Source of the DNA: Thiobacillus sp. SCUT-2
GTDB taxonomy: Bacteria; Pseudomonadota; Gammaproteobacteria; Burkholderiales; Thiobacillaceae
Assembly (NCBI RefSeq): GCF_035621355.1
Contig: NZ_CP141769.1
Location: 1,240,001-1,304,000, forward strand
Length of the DNA stretch: 64,000 nt
Direction of reading: 5' to 3'
Shown here: piece by piece, positions 27,251 to 38,675 of the stretch
Position numbering within the stretch: the first letter of the stretch is position 1
Layout of the letters: each line of letters starts with the position of its first letter
Made by a program: the position numbers and the translations under genes
The notes under the pieces: model-generated
The model's input: the letters and a program-made list of their open reading frames with translations, nothing else
The model's database searches: none
What the model was told of the DNA's origin: nothing

Positions 27251-28156
27251 ATGCCGTCGATTCCCCTGCGGCGCACGCTCGCCGTCGCCAGCCTTGTCTA
27301 CGCCGCCTCGATGTGGGGGCTGGTGTGGTATCCCTACCGCCTGTTGAGCGAGGCCGGCGTCGGCGGCATCGCCTCCAGCCTCGTCACCTACGCCGTGCCG
27401 CTGCTGGCGCTCGGCTGGGCGCACGGACGGGCGCTGCGCGCCGCGCGCGGCCGCGGGGCCTGGCTCGCGGCGCTGGCCCTCGCGGCGGGCTGGACCAATC
27501 TCGCCTACGTGCTGGCGGTGCTCGAAGGCGAGGTCGTGCGGGTGCTGCTGCTGTTCTACCTGTCGCCGCTGTGGACCGTGCTGTTCGCGCGCATCCTGCT
27601 GGGCGAGCAGCTCAACCGCGCCGGCTGGGCGGTGATGGCGCTGGCGGCCGGCGGCGCGCTGGTCATGCTGTGGCAGCCCGGCGACTGGCCGCTGCCGGCC
27701 AGCCGCGCCGAATGGCTGGCGCTGTCGGCGGGCGTGATGTTCGCCGCGAGCAACGTCATCAGCCGCCATCTCGACGGCGTCGCGGAGAGCGCCAAGGCGG
27801 TGGCGGTGTGGGGCGGCGTGGTCGTCTGGACCGCCGCCGGTCTCGCCTGGCGTCCGGCCGAGCTCGATTTCCTGGGCGCGGCTTCCGCGCACGCGTGGCT
27901 GCTGCTGGTCGGCGTCGGGGCCGTCATCGGCAGCATGACCTATGCCGTGCAGTACGGCCTGGCGCGCGTGCCGGCCAACCAGGCCATCGTCATCTTCCTG
28001 TTCGAACTGGTGGTCGCGGCGATTGCCGCCTATTTCCTGTCCGACGAGCGCATGAGCGCCCAGGAATGGGCCGGCGCGGCCATGATCGTCACCGCCAGCC
28101 TGTTTTCGGGACACATGGAAAACGCTCAACACGAGGAGAAAACAGCCCATGCCTGA
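27251..28156 (+). CDS. EamA/DMT-family transporter
   Basis: A 301-residue inner-membrane protein with two EamA repeats and about ten helices. Segments include FYLSPLWTVLFARILLGEQL at the end of the first repeat and FLFELVVAAIAAYFLSDERM at the end of the second. Divergent from dapC with 41 bp between. Its last 8 bp overlap the VOC gene start. Amino-acid or metabolite export is the usual role; the substrate is unknown. Confidence 0.86.
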   Translation: MPSIPLRRTLAVASLVYAASMWGLVWYPYRLLSEAGVGGIASSLVTYAVPLLALGWAHGRALRAARGRGAWLAALALAAGWTNLAYVLAVLEGEVVRVLLLFYLSPLWTVLFARILLGEQLNRAGWAVMALAAGGALVMLWQPGDWPLPASRAEWLALSAGVMFAASNVISRHLDGVAESAKAVAVWGGVVVWTAAGLAWRPAELDFLGAASAHAWLLLVGVGAVIGSMTYAVQYGLARVPANQAIVIFLFELVVAAIAAYFLSDERMSAQEWAGAAMIVTASLFSGHMENAQHEEKTAHA

Positions 28157-28541
28157 TTCACTTCCTTCAGGGCAGATCAACGGCCTGCTGCACGCCGGCC
28201 TGCTGGTGTCCGACCTGGCGCGCGCCCGAGGCTTCTACGAGTCGGTGCTCGGGCTCAAGCCCTGTCCGCGCCCCGAGCTGCCGTATGCCGGCGCGTGGTA
28301 CGAGCTCGGCGGCGGCCAGCAGCTGCACCTGATGTGCCTGCCCAACCCGGACGCGGGCATTGCGCGCCCGGCGCACGGCGGCCGCGACCGCCACATCGCG
28401 CTGGGGGTGAAGGAGATGGCCGGGCTGAAGAGCCGGCTCGACGCGGCAGGGGTGACGTACACCGCCAGCCAGTCCGGCCGCGCAGCCTTGTTCTGCCGTG
28501 ACCCTGACATGAACACCCTGGAGTTCGTCGAAATCCGCTAG
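28149..28541 (+). CDS. VOC/glyoxalase-superfamily protein
   Basis: A 130-residue single VOC domain: LLHAGLLVSDLARARGFYES at the start, HIALGVKEM in the middle and DPDMNTLEFVEIR at the end. Metal ligands would be H15, H (RDRHIAL) and the E in LEFVE. Activities range from glyoxalase to dioxygenase or resistance protein; none can be chosen. Translationally coupled to the EamA gene. Its 3' end is duplicated downstream. Confidence 0.85.
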   Translation: MPDSLPSGQINGLLHAGLLVSDLARARGFYESVLGLKPCPRPELPYAGAWYELGGGQQLHLMCLPNPDAGIARPAHGGRDRHIALGVKEMAGLKSRLDAAGVTYTASQSGRAALFCRDPDMNTLEFVEIR

Positions 28542-28735
28542 CCGGGCCAGGCTTCGCGCTCCCGCCCCCGGTGCTTCGCACCCGCCGAGTCGCCGCTTGC
28601 ACCCGGACATGAACACCCTGGAGTTCGTCGAAATCCGCTAGCCGGGCCAGGCTTCGCGCTCCCGCCCCAGGTGCTGCGCACCCGCCGAGTCGCTGCTTGC
28701 ACCCGGACATGAATATCCTGGCGTTCATCGGGGCG
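28507..28735 (+). repeat. 100-bp tandem repeat containing the VOC gene 3' end
   Basis: GAACACCCTG at 28511 recurs at 28611 and, degenerate, as GAATATCCTG at 28711, exactly 100 bp apart. Each unit carries the last codons and stop of the VOC gene (PDMNTLEFVEIR) plus the downstream spacer. The third copy decays at the end of the TDT transporter gene. The extra copies lack the rest of the gene. Confidence 0.88.
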
Positions 28736-29840
28736 GATCGGACGCTCCCTGGGATGTGAGCGAACGCACGCGGCGCAGCAGCCCCAGGATGAATCCGGCA
28801 AATGTCGCCGTCCACGCGGCAAGCGCGATGTAAAGAAAGGCCGGCGGCAGGAATCCGAGGAAGTCGAATCCCATCGCCTGGCGCATCCGGTCGGTGCCGA
28901 GCGCATACATGCCGAGCGGAAAAACGGCGCCCCAGTAAAGCGGGTCGTATTTCATCGGGAAGCGCTTGTACACGTGGCGCCACAGGGCGAGTATCAGCAG
29001 CATGGGAATCCACCAGGTGCCGGTCGCCCAGTAGAAGACCGTGAACGCCTTGATGAACGGCAACAGCGAGTCGAGGAAGGGGGCGCCGGACACGTTGATC
29101 ATGAGCAGCGATCCCGCGAGGGTCGAAATGGCCATGGCGCCCATGTTGATCCAGTACGGCGGCGTCAGGTCGCCGGGGGCAAGCCCGAAGAAGGTGTAAC
29201 GGTAGAAGATGAGCGACATCATCCAGATGTACAGCATGCCGCCCCACAGCCACATCGAGAGCACGAGGAAGTTCATCTCCAGCTTCCCGGGCTGATCGAC
29301 GTGGGCAGCGAGCAGTGCACCGAGCGCCGCGATCGACTGGGTCGCCACGACGGCGAGCAGCCAGGCGCCGTTGATTCCCTTGTCGAGGGTCGGCTTATGG
29401 TCCTTGACGGTGAAGCCCGCGAAGATCGTGTAGGTCAGCGCAATCCAGAGCACGATCGCCACGCCCCACAGCACGATGCCGGTGCGGTAGTCCGCCGAGA
29501 GCACGACGAACTGGTTGCCGAGAATGCCGGTTGCGGCGACCGTGGTGAAAAACCCGGGGCCGCGCAGGTGATCGAGCATGTCGCTGAAGAACGGGCGGGT
29601 ATGGCGAACCATGCGCAGCACGGTCAGCGCGCACAGCGCGGCATAGACGACGACGTTGAGGTGGAACAGCGCGTGCGCGACGCGCGGCATGGCCAGGAAG
29701 TGAGCGGCGAGCGAGACGACGCCCGTCGCCATGACCATGCCGAAATAGGCGGGCGACATGCCGGCCAGCTCGGCGAGCGAGCGCCGGCCCCGCGACTCGC
29801 GTCGGGCTGATGGACCGCGTGGGTCGGGTCTTGTGCTCAT
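28725..29840 (-). CDS. TDT-family (TehA/SLAC1-like) transporter
   Basis: A 371-residue inner-membrane protein with about ten helices. Signature stretches: SPAYFGMVMATGVVSLAAHF, TGILGNQFVVLSADYRTG, and TGTWWIPMLLILALWRHVYK. The SLAC1/TehA/Mae1 superfamily conducts anions, dicarboxylates or tellurite-related substrates. The ATG at 29840 is chosen; the open frame continues upstream without membrane sequence. The C-terminal end runs into the 100-bp repeats. Confidence 0.88.
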   Translation of the reverse strand: MSTRPDPRGPSARRESRGRRSLAELAGMSPAYFGMVMATGVVSLAAHFLAMPRVAHALFHLNVVVYAALCALTVLRMVRHTRPFFSDMLDHLRGPGFFTTVAATGILGNQFVVLSADYRTGIVLWGVAIVLWIALTYTIFAGFTVKDHKPTLDKGINGAWLLAVVATQSIAALGALLAAHVDQPGKLEMNFLVLSMWLWGGMLYIWMMSLIFYRYTFFGLAPGDLTPPYWINMGAMAISTLAGSLLMINVSGAPFLDSLLPFIKAFTVFYWATGTWWIPMLLILALWRHVYKRFPMKYDPLYWGAVFPLGMYALGTDRMRQAMGFDFLGFLPPAFLYIALAAWTATFAGFILGLLRRVRSLTSQGASDPPR

Positions 29841-30061
29841 GGCCTCCGCGACGGGCGTCGTCCCGCGTAGCTCCGTAGCATAGCGCACCGTTCTCGGGCG
29901 GCGAGGCCATCCACGCGGCATCCGCACGCGCAGGTGGATGCATGGCGGTCGGGCGGGTCGGCGCAACGCCGGTTCGCGGCACGCATGCCCTGCCGGGAGG
30001 CGGGTTGAATGCAGGCCCGTGCCCCCCATATAGATCCCGTATTGCCTTCGAGGAGCAGACG

Positions 30062-30805
30062 ATGAGCGAGTGGGTCGAGGCAACCGTAGTCGAACGCATA
30101 CGCTGGAACGATGCACTGATTTCGCTGCGTTTCGAGGCCGAGCTGGCCCCTTTCAATGCGGGCCAGTTCATTCGCGCGGGGATGGACATTGCCGGCGAAC
30201 GCATCGGGCGCCCGTATTCCATGGTCAATGCGCCCGACGAGAGGCCGCACGAGATCTATTTCAACGTCGTTCGCGAAGGCCCGCTTTCGCCCCGTCTGGC
30301 CCAGCTTCAGCCAGGAGAACGCTTCTGGGTCGTGCCCGCGCCCACTGGATTCCTCACCCTGGATGAAATTCCCGACGCCCGACACCTCTGGCTCCTCGCC
30401 ACGGGTACCGCGATCGGTCCTTTCCTCTCCATCCTTAAGACCGCGGCGCCCTGGTCGCGGTTTGAAAAAGTCGTGCTGGGTCATTCGGTTCGCACACGGG
30501 ACGAGCTGAGTTACCAGGAGACCATCCAGGAAATACAGCAGCGCCACCCCGTGCAATTCCAGTATGTTCCGTTCGTCACCCGAGAACCCGGCGACGGCCC
30601 TCTAGGTCAGCGGATTCCCGCCAGCATCGAAAGCGGCGCACTGGAGCGGGAAACGGGCCTGGCTCTGACCCCGGCGCTTGCCCACGTGATGCTATGCGGA
30701 AATGCCGGCATGCTGCAGGACACCCTGGCCAGCCTGGAAAAACGCGGGTTGAAGCGGCATCGCCGGCGCGAGCCCGGTCATGTCAGCATGGAAAAATATC
30801 ACTGA
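30062..30805 (+). CDS. fpr: Ferredoxin/flavodoxin-NADP+ reductase
   Basis: A 247-residue FAD enzyme, the size of E. coli Fpr. The FAD-binding RPYSM begins at R50, the NADP-binding GTAIGPFLSILK is at about 113, CGNAGM follows near 220, and the C-terminal EKYH stacks near the flavin. GAGGAG lies 6 bp before the ATG. It balances reduced ferredoxin or flavodoxin with NADPH, often in oxidative-stress defence. The first 220 bp upstream (29841-30061) show no gene. Confidence 0.94.
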   Translation: MSEWVEATVVERIRWNDALISLRFEAELAPFNAGQFIRAGMDIAGERIGRPYSMVNAPDERPHEIYFNVVREGPLSPRLAQLQPGERFWVVPAPTGFLTLDEIPDARHLWLLATGTAIGPFLSILKTAAPWSRFEKVVLGHSVRTRDELSYQETIQEIQQRHPVQFQYVPFVTREPGDGPLGQRIPASIESGALERETGLALTPALAHVMLCGNAGMLQDTLASLEKRGLKRHRRREPGHVSMEKYH

Positions 30806-30896
30806 GGGTGTCGGCGGCCCGCATGAGCGTCAGGCGCGCGCCCTGGGCAGCGCCCCATCGATTGGCGCCCGGTTGAGCATCGCGACCGTCATGGGA

Positions 30897-31229
30897 TCAT
30901 GCGCGTCGCAGCAGGACCGTGACGAGCAGGGAGGCGTCCTCCAGTGCCCTGACGGCGTGCGGCTCGGCGTCGGCAAGGTAGACCATGTCTCCTGCGCGGA
31001 GGATCTGCGTTCGTCCGTGGGCATCGAGTTCCACGGCGCCTTCCAGGCATTGAAGGGTGAGGGCGCCCGACGCCTTGTGATCCGGGGCGGCCGTCCCGGC
31101 GATCAGTACGAACCGGAAGACTTCGAGGTGATCGGCCCTGACCAGCGTGCTCGAACGCGCCTGGCGCAATGCCGGGCCAAGTGGGCGGACGTCGATCAGC
31201 TCGCCGGATGCTGCGTGGGTCATGGCCAT
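30897..31229 (-). CDS. Small cupin-domain protein
   Basis: A 110-residue single cupin: RFVLIAGTAAPDHKASGALT, CLEGAVELDAHGRTQILRAG and VYLADAEPHAVRALED. Histidines and a glutamate at the usual positions could bind metal. No signal peptide. Function unknown; such proteins often bind small ligands. It is co-oriented with the FGGY kinase and queF, 59 bp after the kinase stop. Confidence 0.78.
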   Translation of the reverse strand: MAMTHAASGELIDVRPLGPALRQARSSTLVRADHLEVFRFVLIAGTAAPDHKASGALTLQCLEGAVELDAHGRTQILRAGDMVYLADAEPHAVRALEDASLLVTVLLRRA

Positions 31230-31288
31230 GAACGCTCCTTGCCGGAATAACGAAGATGTCCGGATTCAGGCTTGATGCATGGTCCTGA

Positions 31289-32575
31289 CTATAGCCCTTG
31301 GCCCCGGGTCGCAGGGGAGGCGAAGGTTTGCAGGCCGTCGCGCGCCAGCAGGGCGGCACCGTAGGCGGCTTGCGTGTGCGTGGCGCGCGCGACCGGAATC
31401 CCCAGCAGACGCTGGCGAATACGCATCCAGGCGGGGTTTTGCGCGCCGCCACCCGCGGTTTCGATCCGGCGCACCGGCGTCGCACCGAGCTCGGCGAGCA
31501 GGCGGTAGCCCCGGGTCTCGATGCGCGCGAGGCTTTCCAGCAGGCCGTGCAGGAATTCGGCGTCGTCGGCCGGGCGCGGCACGAGGCGGGGCGCCAGCGC
31601 GGGATCGTTGACCGGGAAGCGCTCGCCGGCCTTCGGCAGCGGGACGTAATCGAGCGGGCTGGCGACCGCCGGGTCGATGCGCTCGGACAGCACGGCCAGC
31701 TGGCGGTCGTCGAAGAACTGCCGCAGCACCGCGCCGCCGGCGTTGGACGCGCCGCCCGCGAGCCAGCGGTCGCCGAACCAGTGCGAGTAGACGCCGTGCT
31801 CGACCGATTCCACCCGCGTGTCGGACAGCAGCTTCAGCACCAGCGTGCTGCCGAGCGAGGTGACCGCGTCGCCGCTGCCCGAAACACCCGCGGCGAGGAA
31901 GGCGGCGATCGAATCGGTGGTGCCGGCGTGCACCATGCAGCCGGGATAGACGCCGAGATAGCGCGCGCGCGGGCGCGACACCGTGGCGAGGCGTGCGCCG
32001 GGCGCGATCGGCACCGGCAGGTAGTCGATGTCGGCGAGGTACTCGACCCAGGCCGGCCACTTCAGGGTGTCGAGGTCGAGCCCCAGCTTGAGGGCGTTGT
32101 GGTAGTCGCTCATGCCGACCCGGCCGGTCAGCAGCCCTGACAGCCAGTCGGCCTGGTTGAGGTAGAGGCGGGCGCCGGTGAGGCCGAGCCGCTTCTTCAG
32201 CCACAGCATCTTCGCCAGCCCCGAGGTGACGGCGGCGGCCGGATGGCCGGGCGTCGCAGTCCTGGCGATCAGGGCCGCCTCGTCGACGGCGCGGTCGTCG
32301 TTGTAGAGCAGCGGCGGATGGCGTGGCGACAGTTCCTCGTCGCACGCGAGCACGGTGCCGGAAGTGCCGTCGAGCGCGATGTCCGAGAGCTGGGTGCGGA
32401 TCGGCGCCGGCAGCGTGGCGACGAGGTCCCACAGGGCCTCGCGCCAGATGCCGGCGCGCTCGTGCTCGGCGAGTTCGCCGAAGTCGCGCGCATCCTCGGC
32501 GACGATGGTGCCGGCGGCGTCGATGACGCAGGCGCGCGCGCCGCTGGTGCCGAAGTCTATTCCGAGAAAGTACAA
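31289..32575 (-). CDS. FGGY-family carbohydrate kinase
   Basis: A 428-residue sugar kinase with an actin-like fold. Phosphate-1 motif FLGIDFGTSGARA at 3-15; central substrate region MVHAGTTDSIAAFLAAG; phosphate-2 SLGSTLVLKLL and adenosine motif ETAGGGAQNP near the C terminus. Shorter than classical xylulokinase (about 480-500). It resembles the shorter D-ribulose/xylulose kinase branch of cyanobacteria and plants, which would feed pentose phosphates, but specificity is not proven by sequence. Starts 4 bp after queF stops. Confidence 0.85.
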   Translation of the reverse strand: MYFLGIDFGTSGARACVIDAAGTIVAEDARDFGELAEHERAGIWREALWDLVATLPAPIRTQLSDIALDGTSGTVLACDEELSPRHPPLLYNDDRAVDEAALIARTATPGHPAAAVTSGLAKMLWLKKRLGLTGARLYLNQADWLSGLLTGRVGMSDYHNALKLGLDLDTLKWPAWVEYLADIDYLPVPIAPGARLATVSRPRARYLGVYPGCMVHAGTTDSIAAFLAAGVSGSGDAVTSLGSTLVLKLLSDTRVESVEHGVYSHWFGDRWLAGGASNAGGAVLRQFFDDRQLAVLSERIDPAVASPLDYVPLPKAGERFPVNDPALAPRLVPRPADDAEFLHGLLESLARIETRGYRLLAELGATPVRRIETAGGGAQNPAWMRIRQRLLGIPVARATHTQAAYGAALLARDGLQTFASPATRGQGL

Positions 32576-32579
32576 TGGC

Positions 32580-32999
32580 TTATCCGCGTGTATTCGACTG
32601 ATGCTCGAACTGCATGAGGTCGACGCGCGGCGCCGGCTGCCAGCCTTCCTTGCGGTGCTCGGCGACGACGTTGGTGAAGATGCCGCCGCGCACGTAGAAC
32701 TTGGCGGTGAGCCGCATGTAGCGCGGCTGGGTCGCCGCCACCAGGTCGTCGAGGATGCGGTTGGTGACGTCCTCGTGGAAATGGCCCTCGTCGCGGAAGC
32801 TCCACATGTAGAGCTTGAGGCTCTTCAGCTCGACGCAGGCCTGGTCGGGGATGTAGTCGAGGATCAGCGTAGCGAAATCGGGCTGACCGGTCTTGGGGCA
32901 AAGACACGTGAATTCAGGGACTTCCATGTGGATGTGAAAGTCGCGTCCCGGCTTCGGGTTGGGGAAGGTCTCGAGGGTCTTGGAGGGCGTGGAGGGCAT
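32580..32999 (-). CDS. queF: NADPH-dependent preQ0 reductase (unimodular QueF)
   Basis: Reduces the nitrile of 7-cyano-7-deazaguanine to preQ1 in queuosine biosynthesis. The 139 residues show nucleophile C34 and acid D41 in [10 protein letters not shown], the substrate motif ELKSLKLY at 57-64, [10 protein letters not shown] at 67-76 with the catalytic-site histidine/glutamate, and an R-G-G motif at about 104. The unimodular length matches the B. subtilis type rather than the long E. coli type. Divergent from smc. Confidence 0.95.
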   Translation of the reverse strand: MPSTPSKTLETFPNPKPGRDFHIHMEVPEFTCLCPKTGQPDFATLILDYIPDQACVELKSLKLYMWSFRDEGHFHEDVTNRILDDLVAATQPRYMRLTAKFYVRGGIFTNVVAEHRKEGWQPAPRVDLMQFEHQSNTRG

Positions 33000-33091
33000 G
33001 AAAAGGCTCGGTGTAGAATGGCGGGCTGAAACAGGGCGTCCCCGTGGGGACGTCGGGAGACATACATTATAAAAGCGAAGGTTGCATCGTC

Positions 33092-36000
33092 TTGCGTCTG
33101 ACCCACATCAAACTCGCCGGCTTCAAGAGCTTCGTCGATCCCACCGTGATACCCGTGCCCGCGCAGCTGACCGGCGTGGTGGGCCCGAACGGCTGCGGCA
33201 AGTCCAACGTGATCGACGCGGTGCGCTGGGTGCTCGGCGAATCGTCGGCCAAGCACCTGCGCGGCGAGACCATGCAGGACGTGATCTTCAACGGCTCCGG
33301 CACGCGCAAGCCGGCCTCGCGCGCCTCGGTCGAACTGGCCTTCAACAACGAGCTCGGCCGCGCCGCCGGCCAGTGGTCGCAGTACGGCGAGATCTCGGTC
33401 AAGCGCGTGCTCGACCGCAGCGGCGAGTCGACCTACTACATCAACAACATGCGGGTGCGGCGGCGCGACGTCGCCGACCTCTTCCTCGGCACCGGCGTCG
33501 GTGCGCGCGCCTACGCCATCATCGAGCAGGGCATGATCACCAAGCTGATCGAGGCCAAGCCCGAGGAACTGCGCGGCTACCTGGAAGAGGCGGCCGGGGT
33601 CTCCAAGTACAAGGAGCGCCGCAAGGAGACCGAGGCGCGCCTCAAGGACGCGCGCGACAACCTCAACCGCGTCGAGGACATCCAGCGCGAGCTGACGGGC
33701 CAGGTCGAGAAGCTCACCGCCCAGGCCGAGGTCGCCCAGCATTACAAGCAGCTGCAGGCCGACCTGACCTACGCGCAGCACCGGCTGTGGTACGCGAAGA
33801 AGCACGACGCGGCGCAGCAGCGCGCGCGCATCGACCGCGACCTCACCGAAGCCCAGACGAAGCTGGACGCCGAGACGGCGCGCCTGCGCCACATCGAAGC
33901 CGAACTCGAAGCCGCGCGCCAGAGCCAGTTCGCCGGTCAGGACACGCTCAACGCCGTGCAGGCTGCGTACTACCAGGCGCAGTCCGAGGTCGCCCGCATC
34001 GAGCAGACGATGGCGCACCAGAACGCCACCCGCGAGCGGCTCCATCGCCAGGTGCACGATCTCGGCGCGCGGGTCGAGGCGCAGCAGGCCCGCCGCACCG
34101 CCACCGCGGAGACACTCGAGGAAGTCACGGCGCAGCAGCCCGCACTCGAGGCCGCGCTGATGGAAGCCGAGGCGGCGGCCCGCGAGGCCACCGACAGCAC
34201 GCTGCCCGAGAAGGAATCCGCCCTGCGCGCCGCGCAGCAGGCGGTCGGCGAGGCGCAGCGCGCGGTGTCGCAACTCGACCAGGCGCGCCAGGTCGACGAG
34301 AACAGCCTCGGCCACACGCGCCGGCAGATCGAACAGCTGGAGGCCCGCCATCGCCGGCTCGAGCAGGAGCAGGCGCAGCTGCCGCGCCCCGATGCCGGCG
34401 GACTGGCCCAGAAGCAGGTCGACGTCGAGGCGCTGGCGCAGACCCTGGAGATCGCGCAGGCGCGGCTCAGGGAAGCGGAGACCGCGCTGCCCGAGCTCGA
34501 CGCCGCGCGAGCCGGGCACATGCGCGAGCTCGAGACCGCGCGCAAGGCGCTGCACCAGACCGAGGCCGAACTCGCCGCGCTGCAGAAGCTGCAGGAAAGC
34601 CTCAAGGCCGACGAGAAGCTGGGTGCCTGGCTGTCGCGCCGCAACCTGCAGCACGCCGCGCGGCTATGGGAAAAGCTCGGCGTCGCGCCGGGCTGGGAGG
34701 CCGCGGTCGAGGCGGTGCTGCGCGAGCGGCTGCAGGCGGTCGCGGCGGACGCGCAGGCGGACTGGTTCGCCGAGGCGCCGCCGGCGCGGCTGACCGTCTG
34801 GGCGGCACAGGGTGTCGCCGCCGCGGAGGCGCCTGCCGAAACGCTCGCCAGCAAGGTCCGCACCGACGACCTCGCCGCGCAGGCCGCGCTGGCCGACTGG
34901 CTGGCCGGCGTGTACTGGGCCGACGATGCCGGCGCCGCACGCGCGCGCGCTTCGACGCTCCTTTCGGGGGAATGCGTCGTCACCCCGCAGGGCCACGTCT
35001 TCACGCCGCACAGCGTCACCTTCCATGGCCCGCATACCGCGGTCGAGGGCATCCTCGCGCGCGGCCGCGAGCTCGACCGGCTCGCCGACGACGCCGTGCG
35101 GCTGCGCGACGAGGCGGCGCAGCACGAGGCCGCCTACAACGAAGCGCACGCCGGATACGGCGACCGCCAGCGCGAGATCCAGGCGCTGCGCGCGCAGACC
35201 GGCCAGATGCAGGGCCGCCACCATACGGCGCAGATGGAGCTGCTGCGCCTGCAGCAGGCGCTCGAACGCGTGCAGAGTCGCGCCGCGCAGATCGCCCAGG
35301 AACTCGAGGAAGTCGCGGCCCAGCTGGAGGGCGCGCGCGCCGAGGTCGAGGCGCTGGAGGCGCGCCTGAAGGAATATCGCGGGCAGGAAGAGACCGCGCG
35401 CGAGGCCCTCTACGCCGCCCGCCAGCAGCGCGACCAGGCCGACCGCGCCGTCTTCGAGGCACGCGAACTGCAGCGCGCCGCCGAGCGCCGCCATCAGGAA
35501 GCCGGCTTCGCGCTGACCACCTGTACCAACAAGATCCGCGAACTGTCCGAGACGCTGGCGCGCATCGAGCAGGAGATCGACGAAGACGCGGCGCGGCTCA
35601 TCGAGGCGCGCGACGAGCTCGCGCGCCTGCCGGCGGATGCGCTCGACGCCGAGCTGCAGGCGGCGCTGGCGACGCGCACCGAATGCGAAGCCGCGCTCGC
35701 CGCCGCGCGCGACGCGCTCGAAGGCCTGAGCGCCCAGCTGCGCAGCCACGACGAGGCGCGGCTGGCGTGCGAGCAGGGTCTCGACCCGCTGCGCCGCACC
35801 ATCGAGCAGCTCAAGCTCAAGGACCAGGAAGCCATGCTGATGCAGGCGCAGTTCGAACTGCAGCTGCGCGAGGCGGCAGCCGACGAGGCGAGCCTCGAAT
35901 CGGGGCTGGCCGACAGCCCTAGGCCTTCCCAGCTGCAGGCGGAGATCAACCGGCTGCAGAACGAGATCGCCGGGCTCGGCGCGGTCAACCTCGCCGCGCT

Positions 36001-36592
36001 GGAAGAGCTCACCCAGGCGAAGGCGCGCGCCGAGTATCTCGCCGCGCAGTGCGCCGACCTGCTGGAAGCCGTCACCACGCTGGAGGACGCGATCCGCCGC
36101 ATCGACCAGGAGTCGCGCGCACGGCTCAAGGACACCTTCGACACCGTCAACCGGCACATGGGCGAGCTCTTCCCGCAGCTCTTCGGCGGCGGCCAGGCGA
36201 AGCTGATCCTCACCGGCGAGGAACTGCTCGACGCCGGCGTGCAGGTGTTCGCCCAGCCGCCGGGCAAGAAGAACGCGTCGATCCACCTGCTGTCGGGCGG
36301 CGAGAAGACGTTGACCGCGCTGTCGCTGGTGTTCGCGATGTTCAAGCTCAACCCGGCGCCGTTCTGCCTGCTCGACGAGGTCGACGCGCCGCTCGACGAC
36401 GCCAACACCGAGCGCTACTGCAATCTCGTCAAGGCGATGTCGGACCAGACCCAGTTCCTGTTCATCACCCACAACCGCGTCACCATGGAGATGGCGCAGC
36501 ACCTGGCCGGCGTCACCATGCAGGAGCAGGGCGTGTCGCGCATCGTCGCGGTGGACGTGGAAGAGGCGGCGGGGATGGTCGAGGCGGCCTGA
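33092..36592 (+). CDS. smc: Chromosome segregation ATPase SMC
   Basis: A 1166-residue SMC. Walker [10 protein letters not shown] at 31-39, long coiled coils either side of a hinge (about 500-650) and a C-terminal head with [16 protein letters not shown] and Walker [13 protein letters not shown]. It organises and compacts DNA after replication. The start is read as TTG at 33092, with GAAGG 10 bp upstream, because SMC proteins begin [14 protein letters not shown]; an ATG 16 codons upstream adds unlike sequence. Typical of betaproteobacteria, which use SMC rather than MukB. Confidence 0.95.
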   Translation: MRLTHIKLAGFKSFVDPTVIPVPAQLTGVVGPNGCGKSNVIDAVRWVLGESSAKHLRGETMQDVIFNGSGTRKPASRASVELAFNNELGRAAGQWSQYGEISVKRVLDRSGESTYYINNMRVRRRDVADLFLGTGVGARAYAIIEQGMITKLIEAKPEELRGYLEEAAGVSKYKERRKETEARLKDARDNLNRVEDIQRELTGQVEKLTAQAEVAQHYKQLQADLTYAQHRLWYAKKHDAAQQRARIDRDLTEAQTKLDAETARLRHIEAELEAARQSQFAGQDTLNAVQAAYYQAQSEVARIEQTMAHQNATRERLHRQVHDLGARVEAQQARRTATAETLEEVTAQQPALEAALMEAEAAAREATDSTLPEKESALRAAQQAVGEAQRAVSQLDQARQVDENSLGHTRRQIEQLEARHRRLEQEQAQLPRPDAGGLAQKQVDVEALAQTLEIAQARLREAETALPELDAARAGHMRELETARKALHQTEAELAALQKLQESLKADEKLGAWLSRRNLQHAARLWEKLGVAPGWEAAVEAVLRERLQAVAADAQADWFAEAPPARLTVWAAQGVAAAEAPAETLASKVRTDDLAAQAALADWLAGVYWADDAGAARARASTLLSGECVVTPQGHVFTPHSVTFHGPHTAVEGILARGRELDRLADDAVRLRDEAAQHEAAYNEAHAGYGDRQREIQALRAQTGQMQGRHHTAQMELLRLQQALERVQSRAAQIAQELEEVAAQLEGARAEVEALEARLKEYRGQEETAREALYAARQQRDQADRAVFEARELQRAAERRHQEAGFALTTCTNKIRELSETLARIEQEIDEDAARLIEARDELARLPADALDAELQAALATRTECEAALAAARDALEGLSAQLRSHDEARLACEQGLDPLRRTIEQLKLKDQEAMLMQAQFELQLREAAADEASLESGLADSPRPSQLQAEINRLQNEIAGLGAVNLAALEELTQAKARAEYLAAQCADLLEAVTTLEDAIRRIDQESRARLKDTFDTVNRHMGELFPQLFGGGQAKLILTGEELLDAGVQVFAQPPGKKNASIHLLSGGEKTLTALSLVFAMFKLNPAPFCLLDEVDAPLDDANTERYCNLVKAMSDQTQFLFITHNRVTMEMAQHLAGVTMQEQGVSRIVAVDVEEAAGMVEAA

Positions 36593-36715
36593 GCACGCGA
36601 TAGATCTCTTGGCACGCTGGCTACTCTTTGTGCCGGAGCCTATTCATACGCCGCAGCATTAAACAATGTTGGGAGAAGGCGGAATGAACGGCACAAGATT
36701 GTTGCTCACGGCTTC

Positions 36716-36744
36716 TTGCCAAAATTTGCCAAACTGCCTAGCAT
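36716..36744 (+). promoter_or_regulatory. Putative sigma-70 promoter of parDE
   Basis: TTGCCA (36716-36721) and TAGCAT (36739-36744) are separated by 17 bp, just before parD. Reasonable but unproven match. Confidence 0.45.
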
Positions 36745-36750
36745 CAAGCC

Positions 36751-36987
36751 ATGAGCACGATGAATATTTCCCTGCCTGACTCGCTCAAGACATTCGTCGA
36801 CGAACAGGTATCGCAGCGTGGCTACGGCACCAGCAGCGAATACGTACGCGAACTGATCCGCAAGGACCAGGAGCGCCAGCATCTGCGTGGCCTGCTGCTT
36901 GAAGGTGCGGCCTCCGCACCGGCCGGCCCGGCAGACGCCGCGTATTTCGACCGTTTGCGCCGCCGCGCCGGCGGACACGGCGGGTGA
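36751..36987 (+). CDS. parD: ParD-family antitoxin
   Basis: A 78-residue ribbon-helix-helix antitoxin: MNISLPDSLKTFVDEQVSQR then GTSSEYVRELIRKDQER, the ParD/CopG DNA-binding and dimerisation pattern. The C-terminal half is the toxin-binding tail. It probably represses its own promoter. The following toxin gene overlaps by 4 bp. Start could also be the internal ATG three codons later. Confidence 0.92.
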   Translation: MSTMNISLPDSLKTFVDEQVSQRGYGTSSEYVRELIRKDQERQHLRGLLLEGAASAPAGPADAAYFDRLRRRAGGHGG

Positions 36988-37316
36988 ATGCAAAGCCCGT
37001 CATCCCGCGTGCACTTGCCAACCGGGATGTGGACGAGGCCATCGCCTGGTATCTGAATGAGGACGCGGCGCAGGCGGCACTCGGTCTGGTCGATGCGCTC
37101 GAACGGGCTTATTCGCACATTGCCCGCCACCCGGCCACGGGTTCGACGCGATACGCGCTCGAACTGAATCTCCCCGGGCTGCGAAGCTGGCCGCTGAAAA
37201 ATTACCCGTATCGGGTTTTCTACGTCGAGCGCGCCGATCACATCGATGTGTGGCGGGTGCTGCATGGTCAGCGGGATATTCCGGCGTGGCTGCTGGACGA
37301 ATCGAGCGGCATTTGA
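36984..37316 (+). CDS. parE: ParE/RelE-superfamily toxin
   Basis: A 110-residue toxin: ANRDVDEAIAWYLNEDAAQA, ALERAYSHIARHPATGSTRY, LKNYPYRVFYVERADHIDVWRVLHGQRD (read here as the LKNYPYRVFY and VWRVLHGQRD blocks). These are the ParE signature for gyrase poisoning. It overlaps parD (translation coupling). The pair sits between smc and serS, flanked by core genes, and its codon use matches the neighbours, so it may be long resident. Confidence 0.92.
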   Translation: MNAKPVIPRALANRDVDEAIAWYLNEDAAQAALGLVDALERAYSHIARHPATGSTRYALELNLPGLRSWPLKNYPYRVFYVERADHIDVWRVLHGQRDIPAWLLDESSGI

Positions 37317-37370
37317 TGGAAATGCCCGGCACGATCAGGGACAATCCTGTTTTTTACGTAATGCGTGTGA

Positions 37371-38663
<1,293 letters not shown>

Positions 38664-38675
38664 CGGGCGCGTCGC

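Noticed and set aside
24903..27347. 814-codon plus-strand ORF opposite dapD and dapC
   Set aside because: Antisense shadow spanning two well-supported genes.
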